The notes under the pieces were generated by a model. It saw only the letters and a list, made by a program, of their open reading frames with translations, was not told the origin of the DNA and searched no databases. Below, piece after piece: positions 1 to 10,660 of a stretch of DNA of 64,000 bases (position 1 is the first letter of the stretch; each line of letters starts with the position of its first letter). Position numbers and translations under genes: made by a program. The DNA is from Takifugu bimaculatus (Eukaryota > Chordata > Actinopteri > Tetraodontiformes > Tetraodontidae). The stretch spans positions 11,726,804 through 11,790,803 of the forward strand of contig CP034986.1 of the NCBI GenBank assembly GCA_004026145.2, written 5' to 3'.

Positions 1-199
1 GGTTGTGCCAGCAGTGGCGCCGTGCTGCATCTGTCGAGCTTCAAAGCCTACAGGGGCAGGCGACCACAGCCAAGCCTGCGAGTCTCAGGTGCGGCGGGTC
101 TTAGCCAGACGGCAGATGTATGAAGAGCTCCCGCCGCACTGATCCCCATCAGATCTCCACAATTACCCCAACCTGAACCCCTCCCACCCCCGTCTTCAG

Positions 200-345
200 A
201 CTGCTTTAAATTAGCATGAGGCTCCCCGAGGCGGCTGGGGCCTCCTGTTAGTTCAGACTGGGGTTAATGTCAGGTAAGCAGGTTGATTGCAGATCGCTGC
301 CGTCCGCGCCGCTAATTACATTTTGACCGTTTGACCCAAGTCATT
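200..345. promoter_or_regulatory. Enhancer-like AT-rich block (possible conserved non-coding element)
   Basis: The block contains AAATTAGC, GGTTAATG and CTAATTAC homeodomain-type cores within about 110 bases, embedded in non-repetitive sequence. Teleost developmental enhancers often look like this. Conservation was not tested, so the call rests on composition and motifs only. Confidence 0.25.
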
Positions 346-699
346 TAACACTTGGAGGAAACCACCACTTCCTTTCTTTACAGCAACACACACTCACTCA
401 CACACACACGCGCGCGCACGTGCGTGCGCGTACACTCTTTGTATTCTCAGATCTCCATTATGATGAGGAGCCACTTATGTGCTCTTGTTAAGTACACCAA
501 TGACAGGCAGAGAGGAGGAAATGTGAGTCCTGGCAGTCCTTTAAAAATACCACTGTGTTGTTTTCAGTACCGCCAATTAGATGAGCCTGAGAATCAACTT
601 TTTAGCCATTTTCTCCCATTTCCAAACCAAAGTGATCTAGTCCCAGTCGTCCCACTGGGGCGCGACTCTGCTAATAGATCGCGTTGCATCCGGTGTCGG

Positions 700-1130
700 G
701 TCCAGATCTGAATAATCTCTGTGTAAAGTAATGTCTTGTGTTTACAAGCCATTATCTGCTCTGAGTCCCTCTCTCTTCAGGAGCCTAATTGTGTTATCCA
801 ATAGGCACTCCCCTCTTTGATCACTTAGTGCCACTTAAGGTGTCTGCTACAGTTGCTGGAAATTGTCGGAATAAAAGGGGGAAAAAGAAGGAGGGGCGCC
901 GTCGGCGGTGAGAAAAGGCCTCGTTAATTGCGGGGAGTCGTTGTTTTGCAGAGCGGATAGGTGCCACCAGCGGCTCTGACAGGGTTTATGCCACGGCTTG
1001 ACGGGGCTATTCTGATGTCGCAGAGAGCCCTTCACTCCGCCATTAGCAGCCAAAGAGATAATTAATGTATAGACGCTGACTAAACTGAGAGGTAAATGTG
1101 TACGTTTGAAGGGAAATGTGACATCAGACC
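700..1130. promoter_or_regulatory. Enhancer-like block with FOX, GATA and homeodomain words
   Basis: Visible words include TGTTTAC (forkhead type), TTATCTGC (GATA type), CCTAATTG, GTTATCCAATAGG and AGATAATTAATG. The segment has no dinucleotide repeats and no long homopolymers and looks unlike the surrounding low-complexity DNA. The conserved-element call is inference. Confidence 0.3.
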
Positions 1131-2090
1131 AAGGAAAAAAGCAACTCATTAAAATATGAATAAAACTGAGATGAGCAGAACATGCAAAGAAAGCGTTAGC
1201 TGGTGTTAGCTTACATCTGACAACGACGTTAAAAGCGTCGGCGGTTTTTGGTAGCTTAGTTTTCATGAACCACCGGTCATCCCCAGGTGAGATTAGTGGC
1301 GAGTAAACACCAACTCTAGTATCACTCCTCTCCCACCTTGCCTCCCTCATTTCCATCCCTGCCAGTCCATAACCACTGCAAATCTTTTTTTTCCCACTCT
1401 CGTTTATTTCTCCTCTCTGTTGACACAATAAATGCCAGCAAATACGCTGAACACACTCACAGTAAAAGAAACCAACGACTGAAAGGTAAACACCACTTTA
1501 TCTGGCCTGTGACAGCAACGCGCCGCCGAGCGCTTTGTTTACCTCGCCGTCGCTGACTGAAAGTGGCTCAGGCCCTGCTGCTGCTGTGATACGGCCTCTA
1601 ATTAGCTTCCAGGAAGCCTTTACCTGCCGCTCCCTCTGTGGAAGCTGTCGGCTCTCCCGTCTCCTCTAATGTTTACAAAAAGCTAACTTCTCTTGGCTAA
1701 ATCCCTGCGCTTCATGCCTTTTTTTCTTTAGCTGTGTGTTGTTTATTATGTAACATTGCTGCTAAATTCTGACTCGTCTGCGCCGTTTCAGCTCAGCGGC
1801 TAAATACTAGCAGGTTCATGTGCTTGATTTGAAGTAAAGCTGGTTATGGTGCTTTAAATTACTTTCTTTTGTTCTGCAACCATCGGTGACTCTTACAGCT
1901 ACAGCGGCAACTAATTCTATTGATCATTTCATCAAAAAACAATAAATTACAGCAAGTTGGTGAGTTGTTCAAAGGCAACTAATCAATGATGCTTGAATGA
2001 GGGCTGATATTTCCCCTGTGGCTCCAGGGAGACAAACCAACAACCTTTAGATTTGTCTTTAAAGAAAATTTCCCTAAACCTTTAATCTGT

Positions 2091-2128
2091 CCCTCCTCCT
2101 CTTCCTCCTCCTCCTCCTCCTCCTCCTA
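2091..2128 (+). repeat. (CTC)n trinucleotide repeat
   Basis: About 38 bases of CTC/TCC repeat with one interruption. The polypyrimidine tract ends in TAG, which mimics a splice acceptor, but no coding frame follows it. Confidence 0.9.
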
Positions 2129-3649
2129 GTTCAGTGTTGCCAGTGTGGTTAGCCGCCACGCTCCGCTGAGCTGCTCTCTTGCTCCCCCAGGAGAAAATTT
2201 GTGCATGCATACTGTACATGAACTTTGGATAAATAAATAAACACGGAAAGAGCTGCAAGATAATTGAGCGCAAGAGAAAGAGAGAGAGAAAGAGAGAGGG
2301 AGAGGTCAACAAAGACAGGGGGAGACAGGTAGGATTAAAGCTACATGACGGTATGGCGCCAGCGCCGCGCTCGCTGCTTCCATTAAATATTTGTTTAGCA
2401 TAGAACAGATACGGAGTCATGTGACCCCGGATCCCACCCACTCACGTGCACGCACACAGACACGTACACGCACGCGCAGCTGCAGCAGCCCTTCTGCCTT
2501 CATTTTACCTTATTTATGCAAAAACCTGCTGGGATTGTCGAGGTTAAAGCGGGAGCACGGCAGGTCGGCGGTTCTTCTCATTGACCCCTGCGTAGGTGTT
2601 TGGCTGCCATCCTGCGAGCCGGAATGTTTCCTCAACACTGGAACCTGATTGGCCTCTGACTGTTCACCAGGAACTGATGCTGGAGGAACCGACGGCTCTG
2701 ATTATCTTCTGCTAGAGTCGGCAACAAAGAAACCACCTCGTATCTGTTCCTCTTCAATTCCTATTAGGATTTTCAACACTCGTGGAACCTAATTGGTCAG
2801 GGTCACCTCTGACGGCGCCAACGGGCTCCTGTCCCCATCAGGTGACACCTCCATGCCAAACTGAGGACTGTTGTCATCGGTAGTGATCCACCGAGCTTCA
2901 CCGTGCTTGGTAGCCATGTTGTCAATAGTAAAGTTGTCGGGTTCCTACTTCCGACCTTTTAGTGGTTACGGCGGCACAAAGCAGCCATGCAAATAATTAA
3001 GGTGAAAATGCAGCTGACCGTCAATCAGAAATCAATCAGGAGGAAGCAAAATCCATCACTGTCCCATAGCTCTTGGGCAAGGCTCCACCACAGACTCAAC
3101 CCACATTTGGATTGTGTTTTCAAAGCGGTAAATGTTGTGGCTTCCTGTGGGCGTGGCTGTGGCAAAAGCTCGTTCTTCCTGCACATGCACACGGCTGACA
3201 AAAGCACTTGAGGGGGGAAATATACTCACAAGACTTTTACTGAAATATTCTCGTGATTTTTGAAGTTACATTAGTCGGGATTGAAGTCAGGTGTGTTGAG
3301 TTAAAGTTTCCAACGTCGCCGCCGGAGTCGGACTTTCGTCACGGCGAATTTACCCTCATCGCGTTCCGATATGAATGCAGGAACAGCGGGAATGAAAAAC
3401 ACATTACTCCTCCTCACGTGCACGGCATGCACGCCGAAGCAAACCTTCATATCCTCCCGAACCCAAAGTGTTATTTGAGCTGTAATTGAAAAGGCGTTGA
3501 AGGCCACTAATGACGAGATGGAAGAAGGAGCCCACGTCTTATGACAATATCTCTGTGCTGGTTAAATGACGATCAGGCTCAGGTGGCTCATATTAACCTG
3601 GAAAATATTCCCTCCGCTAAAGTGTCGGTGTGCGTCGGCGGTCTAGGCG
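2129..3649. other. Non-coding stretch with a diverged local duplication
   Basis: No exon-like segment is seen. A purine-rich patch (AGAG repeats) lies at about 2271-2306 and a CACGCACAC-type patch at 2445-2480. Two related segments at 2626-2660 and 2769-2813 share the words CAACACT, GGAACCT, ATTGG and CTCTGAC and look like an old duplication. Confidence 0.45.
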
Positions 3650-4100
3650 GTGGGGGATAATTGAATTCTCGGGGCCTTCGTATCCAACCTCAGCTATGAG
3701 CCTCATTGAGATTAATTACTCACCAAGACGCCGCACGTGGCTCAGAGATAGCAGCTATTTTAGCTTGACGGCGTCCGGCACAGCAACCTCAGCAACCTGA
3801 AGACAGAGCGGGTGGCCAGACAAAAGAGGGAGCTGCACGAGCGCGATGATATCGCTGCCGTTGTTGTGTTACAATTAATTAATTTCAAGGTGATTATACT
3901 TCAGTGAGCACGCCGCGGCCCTCCCTCCAGATAAACAGGAGCACATAGGCGGGTTGTGGCGGTGGCGGCACAGATAAGCAAAACAATGCTGGAGGTGATA
4001 TTCAAATGTTTCCAGGACAGACTAATAATAAAGGGTAGTCATCTAAATATTCATTTAGGAGCATATGTGTGTTTAATACACCTTGTACGCAGAACAATAG
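3650..4100. promoter_or_regulatory. Enhancer-like block rich in TAAT cores
   Basis: The segment contains GATAATTGAATT, GAGATTAATTACTC, ACAATTAATTAATTTC, GACTAATAATAAAG and AAATATTCATTTAGG, with little simple repeat. Such clustering of homeodomain-type cores over 450 bases is typical of vertebrate conserved non-coding elements. Conservation itself was not tested. Confidence 0.35.
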
Positions 4101-4877
4101 CACATGGCCCTGAGCTGTGTTTGCAGCTGTGACCTACAAATCCCGTATCTGAACTGTACCGCCACGTAGACATCGGCCTTCCGGTGAACGAGGGAGGGGT
4201 GACACGGCGGCATTAAGCAGCAATTTCACTAGCCTGTAGCTGAAAACAAACAGGGGAAAAGGGACAAATGTCTGAGGAACACAGATCAAGTGTAACTGGA
4301 GGAACAGTGCAAAGAGCATGCTAACACAAAATGCTACATGCAGCTACAAGATGCGTTAGCACTGTTTTGATGACTAATTCGGCTTCTGTCTTGTTTGGGG
4401 TGATGACAAACGTACTTTGGTTCCTATTTTCACCAAAGAAAACCTTAACTCAGTATCACCCCCACAGGCAAAGATGTGGTACTGCATCATAAAACCACAA
4501 CCACAAAAATATGACGGTTTGAAACAAACAATTTGTTTTAGGATGCCAGTTTGAATATTCCAAAGATAACTGTGGGCATCGAGCATCTGTCTCTTTAGCT
4601 TCAGCTCACTGGAGCAGATTGTTGTAGGAACAAGACGATGGGTGGGTATAAGGTGTGAATAAAGAAGAGAAAATAGAAGCGATCATTGTTGTGAGAGCCC
4701 CCCAAGAGGTCCACAAACAGGCCTGAACTAGGTTCAGGTTTTAGCAGCACTGTCACACTTTACCACAGTCAACGCTTGAGGGTGATAAAACAAAACACAC
4801 CTTTCAGCATGAAACCACAGTGCAGCCAAAGCTCCCATCAGCCCACTCCCACCGGAGCAAGTGGGCTTCAATTATCA

Positions 4878-4921
<44 letters not shown>

Positions 4922-6119
4922 CGCTTCCACGTAGCTACTGACACCAGTGAGCGCCGACAAAAATATCCCCTCACGTGATGTTTGGATCCTAATCAGAGGA
5001 AACGGAACACTTTCCAGTTTTTATGCAAACAAAACTGAATCAGTTCATGACCTAAATCTGAAGGGGAATGTTCGCATTCCGAGCTCAGGATAGCAGGAGA
5101 GGAAACGAGAGAAGACAAGGAAAAACAAGTTTGCATTTAAAGTGATGCTCGCGGAGCTAAAGTTGATACTTTGATTGTTCCTCTGTGTGAAGGAAGGGTT
5201 TGACATGTTCATGCTGCAGGTCCCAGACCTAAAGAGCAACATCAACACGTGTTTTTACTCTCTCGCGTTACAGTTTGGGTGGTTCTGCTGCAGGGACGGG
5301 ACCTGGACGGCGTCATGGTTCGCGGGCCAACTCAAGCAGCTCGTGACAGTCGGGTCTCAAACAGGTCTGAGAATCATCTCAGGTCACGATGGGTACGCCA
5401 CCAATGACAGACGTTATCAACCCTTCCCTGGTGTTTCCTGATGCTCATGTGAACAGCTTCAGACAGACAGGAAGCCTATGGATTTATGGTCTACGTGCCT
5501 ACGCGATCCCAGTCATTCCTACGGCGTGTTCAGGAGCACGGACACGGCAACAGCAGCTCATTAGGCTCATTAGCACCACACAGGCCCCTGCACGGCAACA
5601 CAGCAAACACAGAGAGGTCCACCTTGTCAGTCAATAGCCTGTGAGATGTGTGGGCGTCCGGTTACAGATACACCCCCCCACCACCACCACCTCCGGCCCC
5701 TCGCTCTGGGGGATCTGTTTCCCAGCCAATCGACAATATTGACAAATATCATATGGTCCGAATATGCCTCGCTGCGTGGAACGGCATCAGAAAAGCTTTG
5801 TGCTTCATCAGGAAGCTGTCGAATAAAGATATTTTTGAATATTTGGTGTTTGGTGTTGGTTCTACTTTGTTTCCATTGACACCAGACCCAGTATTGATCT
5901 CCATAAAGCATCGCACCTGGTGGACATGACAAAGTCTGACGCGCTGCCAGGAAATGCAATAAATAGCAGGAAGGCTGACATCTCATATTCAAAGCATAAA
6001 CATTCCTGCTTTCCTGGCATTATTTGGTCAAGATTGGTGTAAAACAGCACACATGCCCTTCAATTTCCTTTCATTTATGGTTTAAACGTATAGACATGAT
6101 GTCTCTATGATGTGGTGTG
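4101..6119. other. Non-coding stretch, no gene seen
   Basis: Apart from the CA microsatellite at 4879-4917, this is unremarkable. The overlapping short frames near 5646-5992 cross a CCACCACCACC patch and show no domain. I see no RNA gene or mobile element here. Confidence 0.45.
4879..4917 (+). repeat. (CA)n microsatellite
   Basis: An uninterrupted CA repeat of about 39 bases. Confidence 0.97.
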
Positions 6120-6500
6120 AATTATTCATGGTACGCGGCGCCGCTTGCCTGTTCCATCAGCTGCACCTTTCATTGTGATGTGACGGAGGGAATATAATTG
6201 ACTGGCGCTGAAGGTATATGTGTTAGCATGTTGACAATAGAAAAAGCGCATCGCAAAAAAAAACGCACTAATGGGCACACAAAAAGGGCTCCACTCCAAG
6301 GGGTGCATACATATTTATACCCATGTCCTCTTTCATGTGTTTCTACAAATCTTATCTTGCACATCTCCTCTGGGCTGCCGGCTGCCCGAGAAGCTCTTTG
6401 TATTAACAGAGACCTGCACCGTTCAGGCTCTATTTGCTTCCACGGAGCCGATGCCGTCTCGTATCGGCGCACAATTTGACCGCCAAGAAAAGGGGATTAG
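6120..6500. promoter_or_regulatory. Enhancer-like unique block
   Basis: Non-repetitive sequence with ATATAATTGAC, CACTAATGGGC, ACATATTTATACC, CTTATCTTGC and CACAATTTGACC words. Frames on both strands are open for 80-100 codons but look random. The regulatory call is inference from composition. Confidence 0.25.
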
Positions 6501-7300
6501 ACCTCTGGAAAAAAAAGGGTGACCCGTTTTACATCAGAGATGCTAAATCGGTGGACTTACATTCATATCCCCCCCCCCTGGGGTCGGCCCAGATAACCTG
6601 AGAGAAGGATGAAAGGGCAAAAGTGAGGATGGAGGAGGCGAGCAGCCATGCAGGTCTGGGCTGGTACAGCCGGTTGCTCGCCGCGGCCCAAAGCAAAGCC
6701 AGGTTCTGTTTTTCCTCCTAAATCAATAAGAGGAGGTCCTTCTGGGGTGCCCTGTCCAGCCATCTGGACTAAAATCCAGGGGCTCAGGTTGTCCCCTGGG
6801 TTCCCCCCCCCCCGCCCGCCCGCCTTACGCACGGGAACCTGGCACTAAGTTAATCGTCCTGCCGTCCCCTTCCCTCCCCCGTTCATCATCCTGCCGTCTG
6901 TCCCCCGTCCTACACCTTCCATCTAATCTGGCCGTCTGCGACTCAAATGTCAGGCCACCTGGGAAAGGCATCTGTTGGCCTGCAACGGGAGCTGCCGCCA
7001 TGCGCCGCACCGCTCCCAGCATGCACTGCCCGGCTGCCGACACCGCCACAAGGTTTCCCATCAGAGGGGGAGTTCAGATTTGGGAATGGATGAAGGAGGA
7101 ATGTTTCTTTATCAACTCTTATTGCAAAGAAGGGACGATTAGACAACAGCACAGCAATAAACAGTCTCATGGTTAAGTTCAGGGGCAATATGGTGTCTGC
7201 GATGGTTCTGTCACCAACACGACGCTAATTCAGAAACTCGGTAACCTTAGGGGTCGCCAACGGTTACGAGGATACCACAATGGCCTCACTATTGAGGGTT
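6501..7300. other. GC-rich stretch with C homopolymers
   Basis: C-runs lie at about 6569-6578 and 6804-6814, the second followed by a CCCGCC repeat. Overlapping frames on both strands are driven by this low-complexity sequence. No exon is supported. Confidence 0.4.
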
Positions 7301-7422
7301 ATCTATTTTTGTGGGGACCCTGCAGTGTGGAGACTGGACAAAAACAGCTTCTTTTGATAAAAAATAATGCCTTTAAACAACAAATTTAAGTTATAAGCAT
7401 TAATAAACGTCCTCACACGAAG

Positions 7423-7459
<37 letters not shown>
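7301..7459 (+). repeat. Dispersed teleost repeat ending in (CA)n
   Basis: The text runs from TTTTGTGGGGACCC, through a short AT-rich middle, to CGTCCTCAC just before a CA tract (7425-7459). I recall a family of dispersed teleost repeats with phrases about a gap-free GTGGGGACC word and CCTCAC before a CA tail. This copy looks degenerate. The family has no name I can give with certainty; a masked search would settle it. Confidence 0.55.
7425..7459 (+). repeat. (CA)n microsatellite
   Basis: A CA repeat of about 35 bases forming the tail of the dispersed repeat beginning near 7301. Confidence 0.95.
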
Positions 7460-7462
<3 letters not shown>

Positions 7463-7959
7463 GGTGTCCAGCAGACGTGCACGCACACACTTGAGTCGTA
7501 TAATTGCGGCGAATCCTCAGCCGTCATTAGTGTCCCCGAGCTCTTCATCCCCCCCATCAGCATCCTCGCTCACATTCTGCAGCACAGCAGGTGGTGGAAT
7601 ACGCACGAGCGTCAGCAGGTACACGACTGTGTCATTTTAGAGGAAGGAAGGAGGGCCAGTGAATGAGAGGAACCATTTTCATCAATACATGCCTGATAAA
7701 GATCCATCTGGATCCACTGAAAGCTGCGTGGGGGAGGGGCCGGGGCAGCTTTTGGCATCAATGCGCGGCCATTGATTGTGCGTCCCATTACCAGTATATG
7801 ACCCCATCTAAAACGGGAGAAGAGGAGCGGGTCTTTCTGCTGCCGTCCCACTCCTCTATCAGCGCTCAGGAACGATTCTGGGCAGAGGCCAAGCGCGGCA
7901 GACGTTTGTTTGCGGCGCTGTTAATAAAAAGAAAAGGAGGAAAGGGACAAAAATGAAGG

Positions 7960-8360
7960 AGGAGGAAACAGTGGCGAGGCCTCCCTGGGTCAGGCCGGCG
8001 TGTAATCAATATTGAAATGCAGAAATGAAGCCTTTAAATCAGTAATTAGAGAGCAAGCGCGCTGATTCACACCTGTACTCTGCTGAGGCTGCCAACGCCG
8101 CCGCATCTGTTTCCCTCCACCTGCCAGGCACCTGCTCTCGTTTCAATGGCGCCTGATTGCATTCAAACGCACACGACTCTTTTAAGCTTCTTAGCGCCTC
8201 CCCCCCCCGCCTCCCCCCGCTGCCTCCCCCCCTGCATTATTTTGTATTTATTTGTGTCTGTTCATTCCAATGCAGGTGCCTCGCAGTAATACTCAAGTGC
8301 GCCATACATGAGTGATTCTTTTATGCCTCAGTTCCTGCATTTGTCATTTTGGCGAAAGCA
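7960..8360. promoter_or_regulatory. Enhancer-like block split by a C-rich tract
   Basis: The left half (about 7990-8165) carries TGTAATCAATATTG, ATCAGTAATTAGAG and GCCTGATTGCATTC. The right half (8235-8360) carries CATTATTTTGTATTTATTTG, GCAGTAATACTC and CATTTGTCATTTTGG. A C-rich tract (8199-8232) separates them. The regulatory call is inferred. Confidence 0.3.
8199..8232 (-). other. G-quadruplex-capable tract on the minus strand
   Basis: Three long C-runs (about 9, 6 and 7 bases) lie close together on the plus strand, giving G-runs on the minus strand that could form a quadruplex. This is a sequence-pattern call only. Confidence 0.4.
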
Positions 8361-9699
8361 AGAGGATTAGGGGGGTTTGGATGTGTACCTCCTTTTCCTC
8401 CCTCCCCCCTTCTCTCCGTCTTTTTTTCTCTCTAACACTTTTTAACAACATCCTCCCCGAATAATTTGCATAGGAAATTCTTTAACCCTACGGTGGTCAG
8501 AGCGGACCGCCAAATCCTCCCCGCTCGCCTCGCCGTGTGCATCCGACCTGCGACCGCTGACTTAGTTCCATCATCACAGAAGCGTTTGGTGGGGGGGGGG
8601 GGGGACATGAAAGAGGTTAAACCAGCTTTTCTTCCTCTTTCTCCTGCTTTTCTCTGGTGCTGCCGTATAATCGTTCAGAGGGACACAAATCTGTGGTGCT
8701 GCCAGCGGGCTTTTGTGGCAGTAACCTGCGTCTTCTACAGCTAGCATGTTGATACATATGTTGACTCCCCGCCAGCTCGGCGGCGTGCAACATGTGCACA
8801 AATGTGAAACATTTAGAGTGTCGGGGCATCCTTGGACCAACCGATGATGTCATTTCCTCAGAGGAGGGTCAGAACCTGAAACTGGTCAGGTCAGGGCGGG
8901 GTTCCCTCTTAGACCTTTTGAGTCCCGTTCTTGTTAGCGTTGCTAAGAAGCACAAGCTACAATGCTACAGTGGGTGGTGCTGCACACGCTCCTCAGCTAA
9001 CACAGGGAACGCGGTCTGTCGGCCCACTCTGGAAACTTTAGCAGAGTAAACAGGGAATGAGTAAAAAGGAAAGGAAACATGGAAACAGTTCTGGGGCTTC
9101 TGTCAGGTCATTTATAAAAAGTGCCAAGTTTTAGGTGTCTTTCATTTAGCCCGATTTCCGCTTGTTTTCATCTGACTTGAGTACAAAGAAGTAACAAGAT
9201 TATCTTCAGAGCTGAAATGGAGAGAAGTTTGGATGTCATCGCTCAAGAAAGGCACCAAACTTTGGCGTTAGCCGTGGTACGTTAAAGCCCGAGGTCTCGA
9301 TCCGGGTCCATAAGTGCTGACGTGAATATGTGCAAGAACTTTTTCAGGTAATGCTCCACCCCCCCCGCGCCACCCCCCCACCCCCCACCCCCCCGCCAGC
9401 CCTCTGGAAGTGCACCCCAAGCGTCACTAATGAGGTTTCATGTGTGCAGAAATTCCATTTGGATCTTGGAGCCCTGAATGCACCCTGGCCACCTGAGTCA
9501 CCCCTGACCCCTCCCCCTCCTCCAACAACAGAAAAGTCCGTGTTGTAGGGGAGCGTGATCTGCATCATGCGCCAGTGTTGCAAATTTCCAAATTCCCTCA
9601 CTTTCTCTCCCCCCCCCCACTGCTGGAGACTAATGGGATCATTCTGATTCGGTTACGGAGATTCAACAGTTAGCGAGCCGCCATCTGGGGCTTCTGTTA
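8361..9699. other. Non-coding stretch with poly-G and C-rich tracts
   Basis: It holds a run of 14 G (8591-8604), a C-rich quadruplex-type tract (9359-9395) and an eight-to-nine base C-run near 9610. Open frames here are short and lack motifs. Confidence 0.4.
9359..9395 (-). other. Strong G-quadruplex-capable tract on the minus strand
   Basis: Four C-runs of six or more bases separated by one to six bases on the plus strand meet the usual four-run quadruplex rule on the minus strand. Structure was not tested. Confidence 0.5.
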
Positions 9700-9920
9700 A
9701 CCTGAGTCAGATGTGAGCCCGTCGTTACTGCAAGGTACAGCAGCTTGGTTAATGATTCTTAATCTTTTCTTTAATTAAATTGTGCAGCCAACCTGAAAAA
9801 TCTATCTTAATGCAAATGAGGAACTCCTTTTTTTGGCATTTGCTTACCGTAATGCACTAATAAGGTTAATTTAATAAAAATCTGTTCCAGTTTTTAGAGA
9901 TAATTGTGTGTTTTTCCTGA
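9700..9920. promoter_or_regulatory. Enhancer-like block with a perfect POU octamer
   Basis: It contains GGTTAATGATTCTTAATC, TTTAATTAAATTG, a perfect octamer ATGCAAAT at 9810-9817, GCACTAATAAGG and AATTTAATAAAAATC. POU/OCT proteins bind the octamer and homeodomain proteins the TAAT cores. This is one of the more convincing enhancer candidates; conservation is untested. Confidence 0.4.
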
Positions 9921-10479
9921 TTTATTCCGCACAGAGCCGAGAGAAAACGTTAGTGGAAATTGGCGGCGGGGGAGGGGGCTCAAGGGATGAGACCTGCCGT
10001 GGATAACCACACACGCCAGGACTGAAAATCTATTCTGTGGCGTTCCACTTCTGCCCACGGCGACACGTCCTGGAACGTAATACCAGTGTTTTCCCTCCAA
10101 ACTCGCGAAGCCTCCTGAAAGCTCAAATCAAACCTCGGCACCAGGACTTTGGTGGGAAGGATGTGGCGATTGTGCGTGACTGTTGTCCAGGCTGAGGCCT
10201 CGGCGACTTTTCTCACAGGCGATTCCTGGTGATGCCGGCGAGTGTGAACAGATAAACCTGCTGAAGGGTGGCGAGAAAGACTAGCATCACTTGCTAGCCG
10301 GCTCAGAGACCTCCGCTCTCCTCAGCTACCCCGAACAAAATAGTGATGTTCTGCAGTCCAAGCTAGAGCCCCGACAATGATCTGAACAATGCTCATGACT
10401 AATGTAGCTGAAACGAGATAAACAAGGTAGTAAACTGCAACAACCTGGCGCTCGTTCATGATTTACAGCCCAGGAAGGC

Positions 10480-10660
10480 TCCAGCTAATTTGGCAGAAAC
10501 GCAGGTTTTAATGAAATATTCAGAGCTTCATGCTTAAGGTACATAACCTAATCTGAATGTGCTGAATTATTGATATTTACAGCACAACTGATGCCTGCTG
10601 CATACAGCAGGAGGAGCCCCTCTGGCTCTGTGGCTTTAAATTAGCCCAGTTCACACACAC
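10480..10660. promoter_or_regulatory. Enhancer-like block with a small inverted repeat
   Basis: The block includes GAAATATTCAG, CTTAAGG, GAATTATTGATATTTAC and CTTTAAATTAGCCC. A short inverted repeat, CCTGCTG-cata-CAGCAGG, lies near 10594-10611. The segment is unique-looking and AT-rich. Confidence 0.3.

Larger units (their letters stand above)
1..2090. other. Non-coding flank with enhancer-like blocks
   Basis: No exon with splice context is visible. A minus-strand open frame of 193 codons (847-1428) has no recognisable motif and its composition looks random. The stretch mixes CG-containing and TAAT-rich DNA; two sub-blocks are listed separately. A further TAAT-rich patch lies at about 1560-2060, with a CTAATTAGC core near 1597 and several AATAAA-like words. 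Confidence 0.5.

Noticed and set aside
847..1428. 193-codon minus-strand open frame
   Set aside because: No domain, no signal peptide, no splice context; length is within chance for 64 kb in six frames.
9270..9320. tRNA-like GAGGTCTCGATCCGGG segment
   Set aside because: No cloverleaf can be drawn around it and no internal promoter boxes are present at the right spacing.
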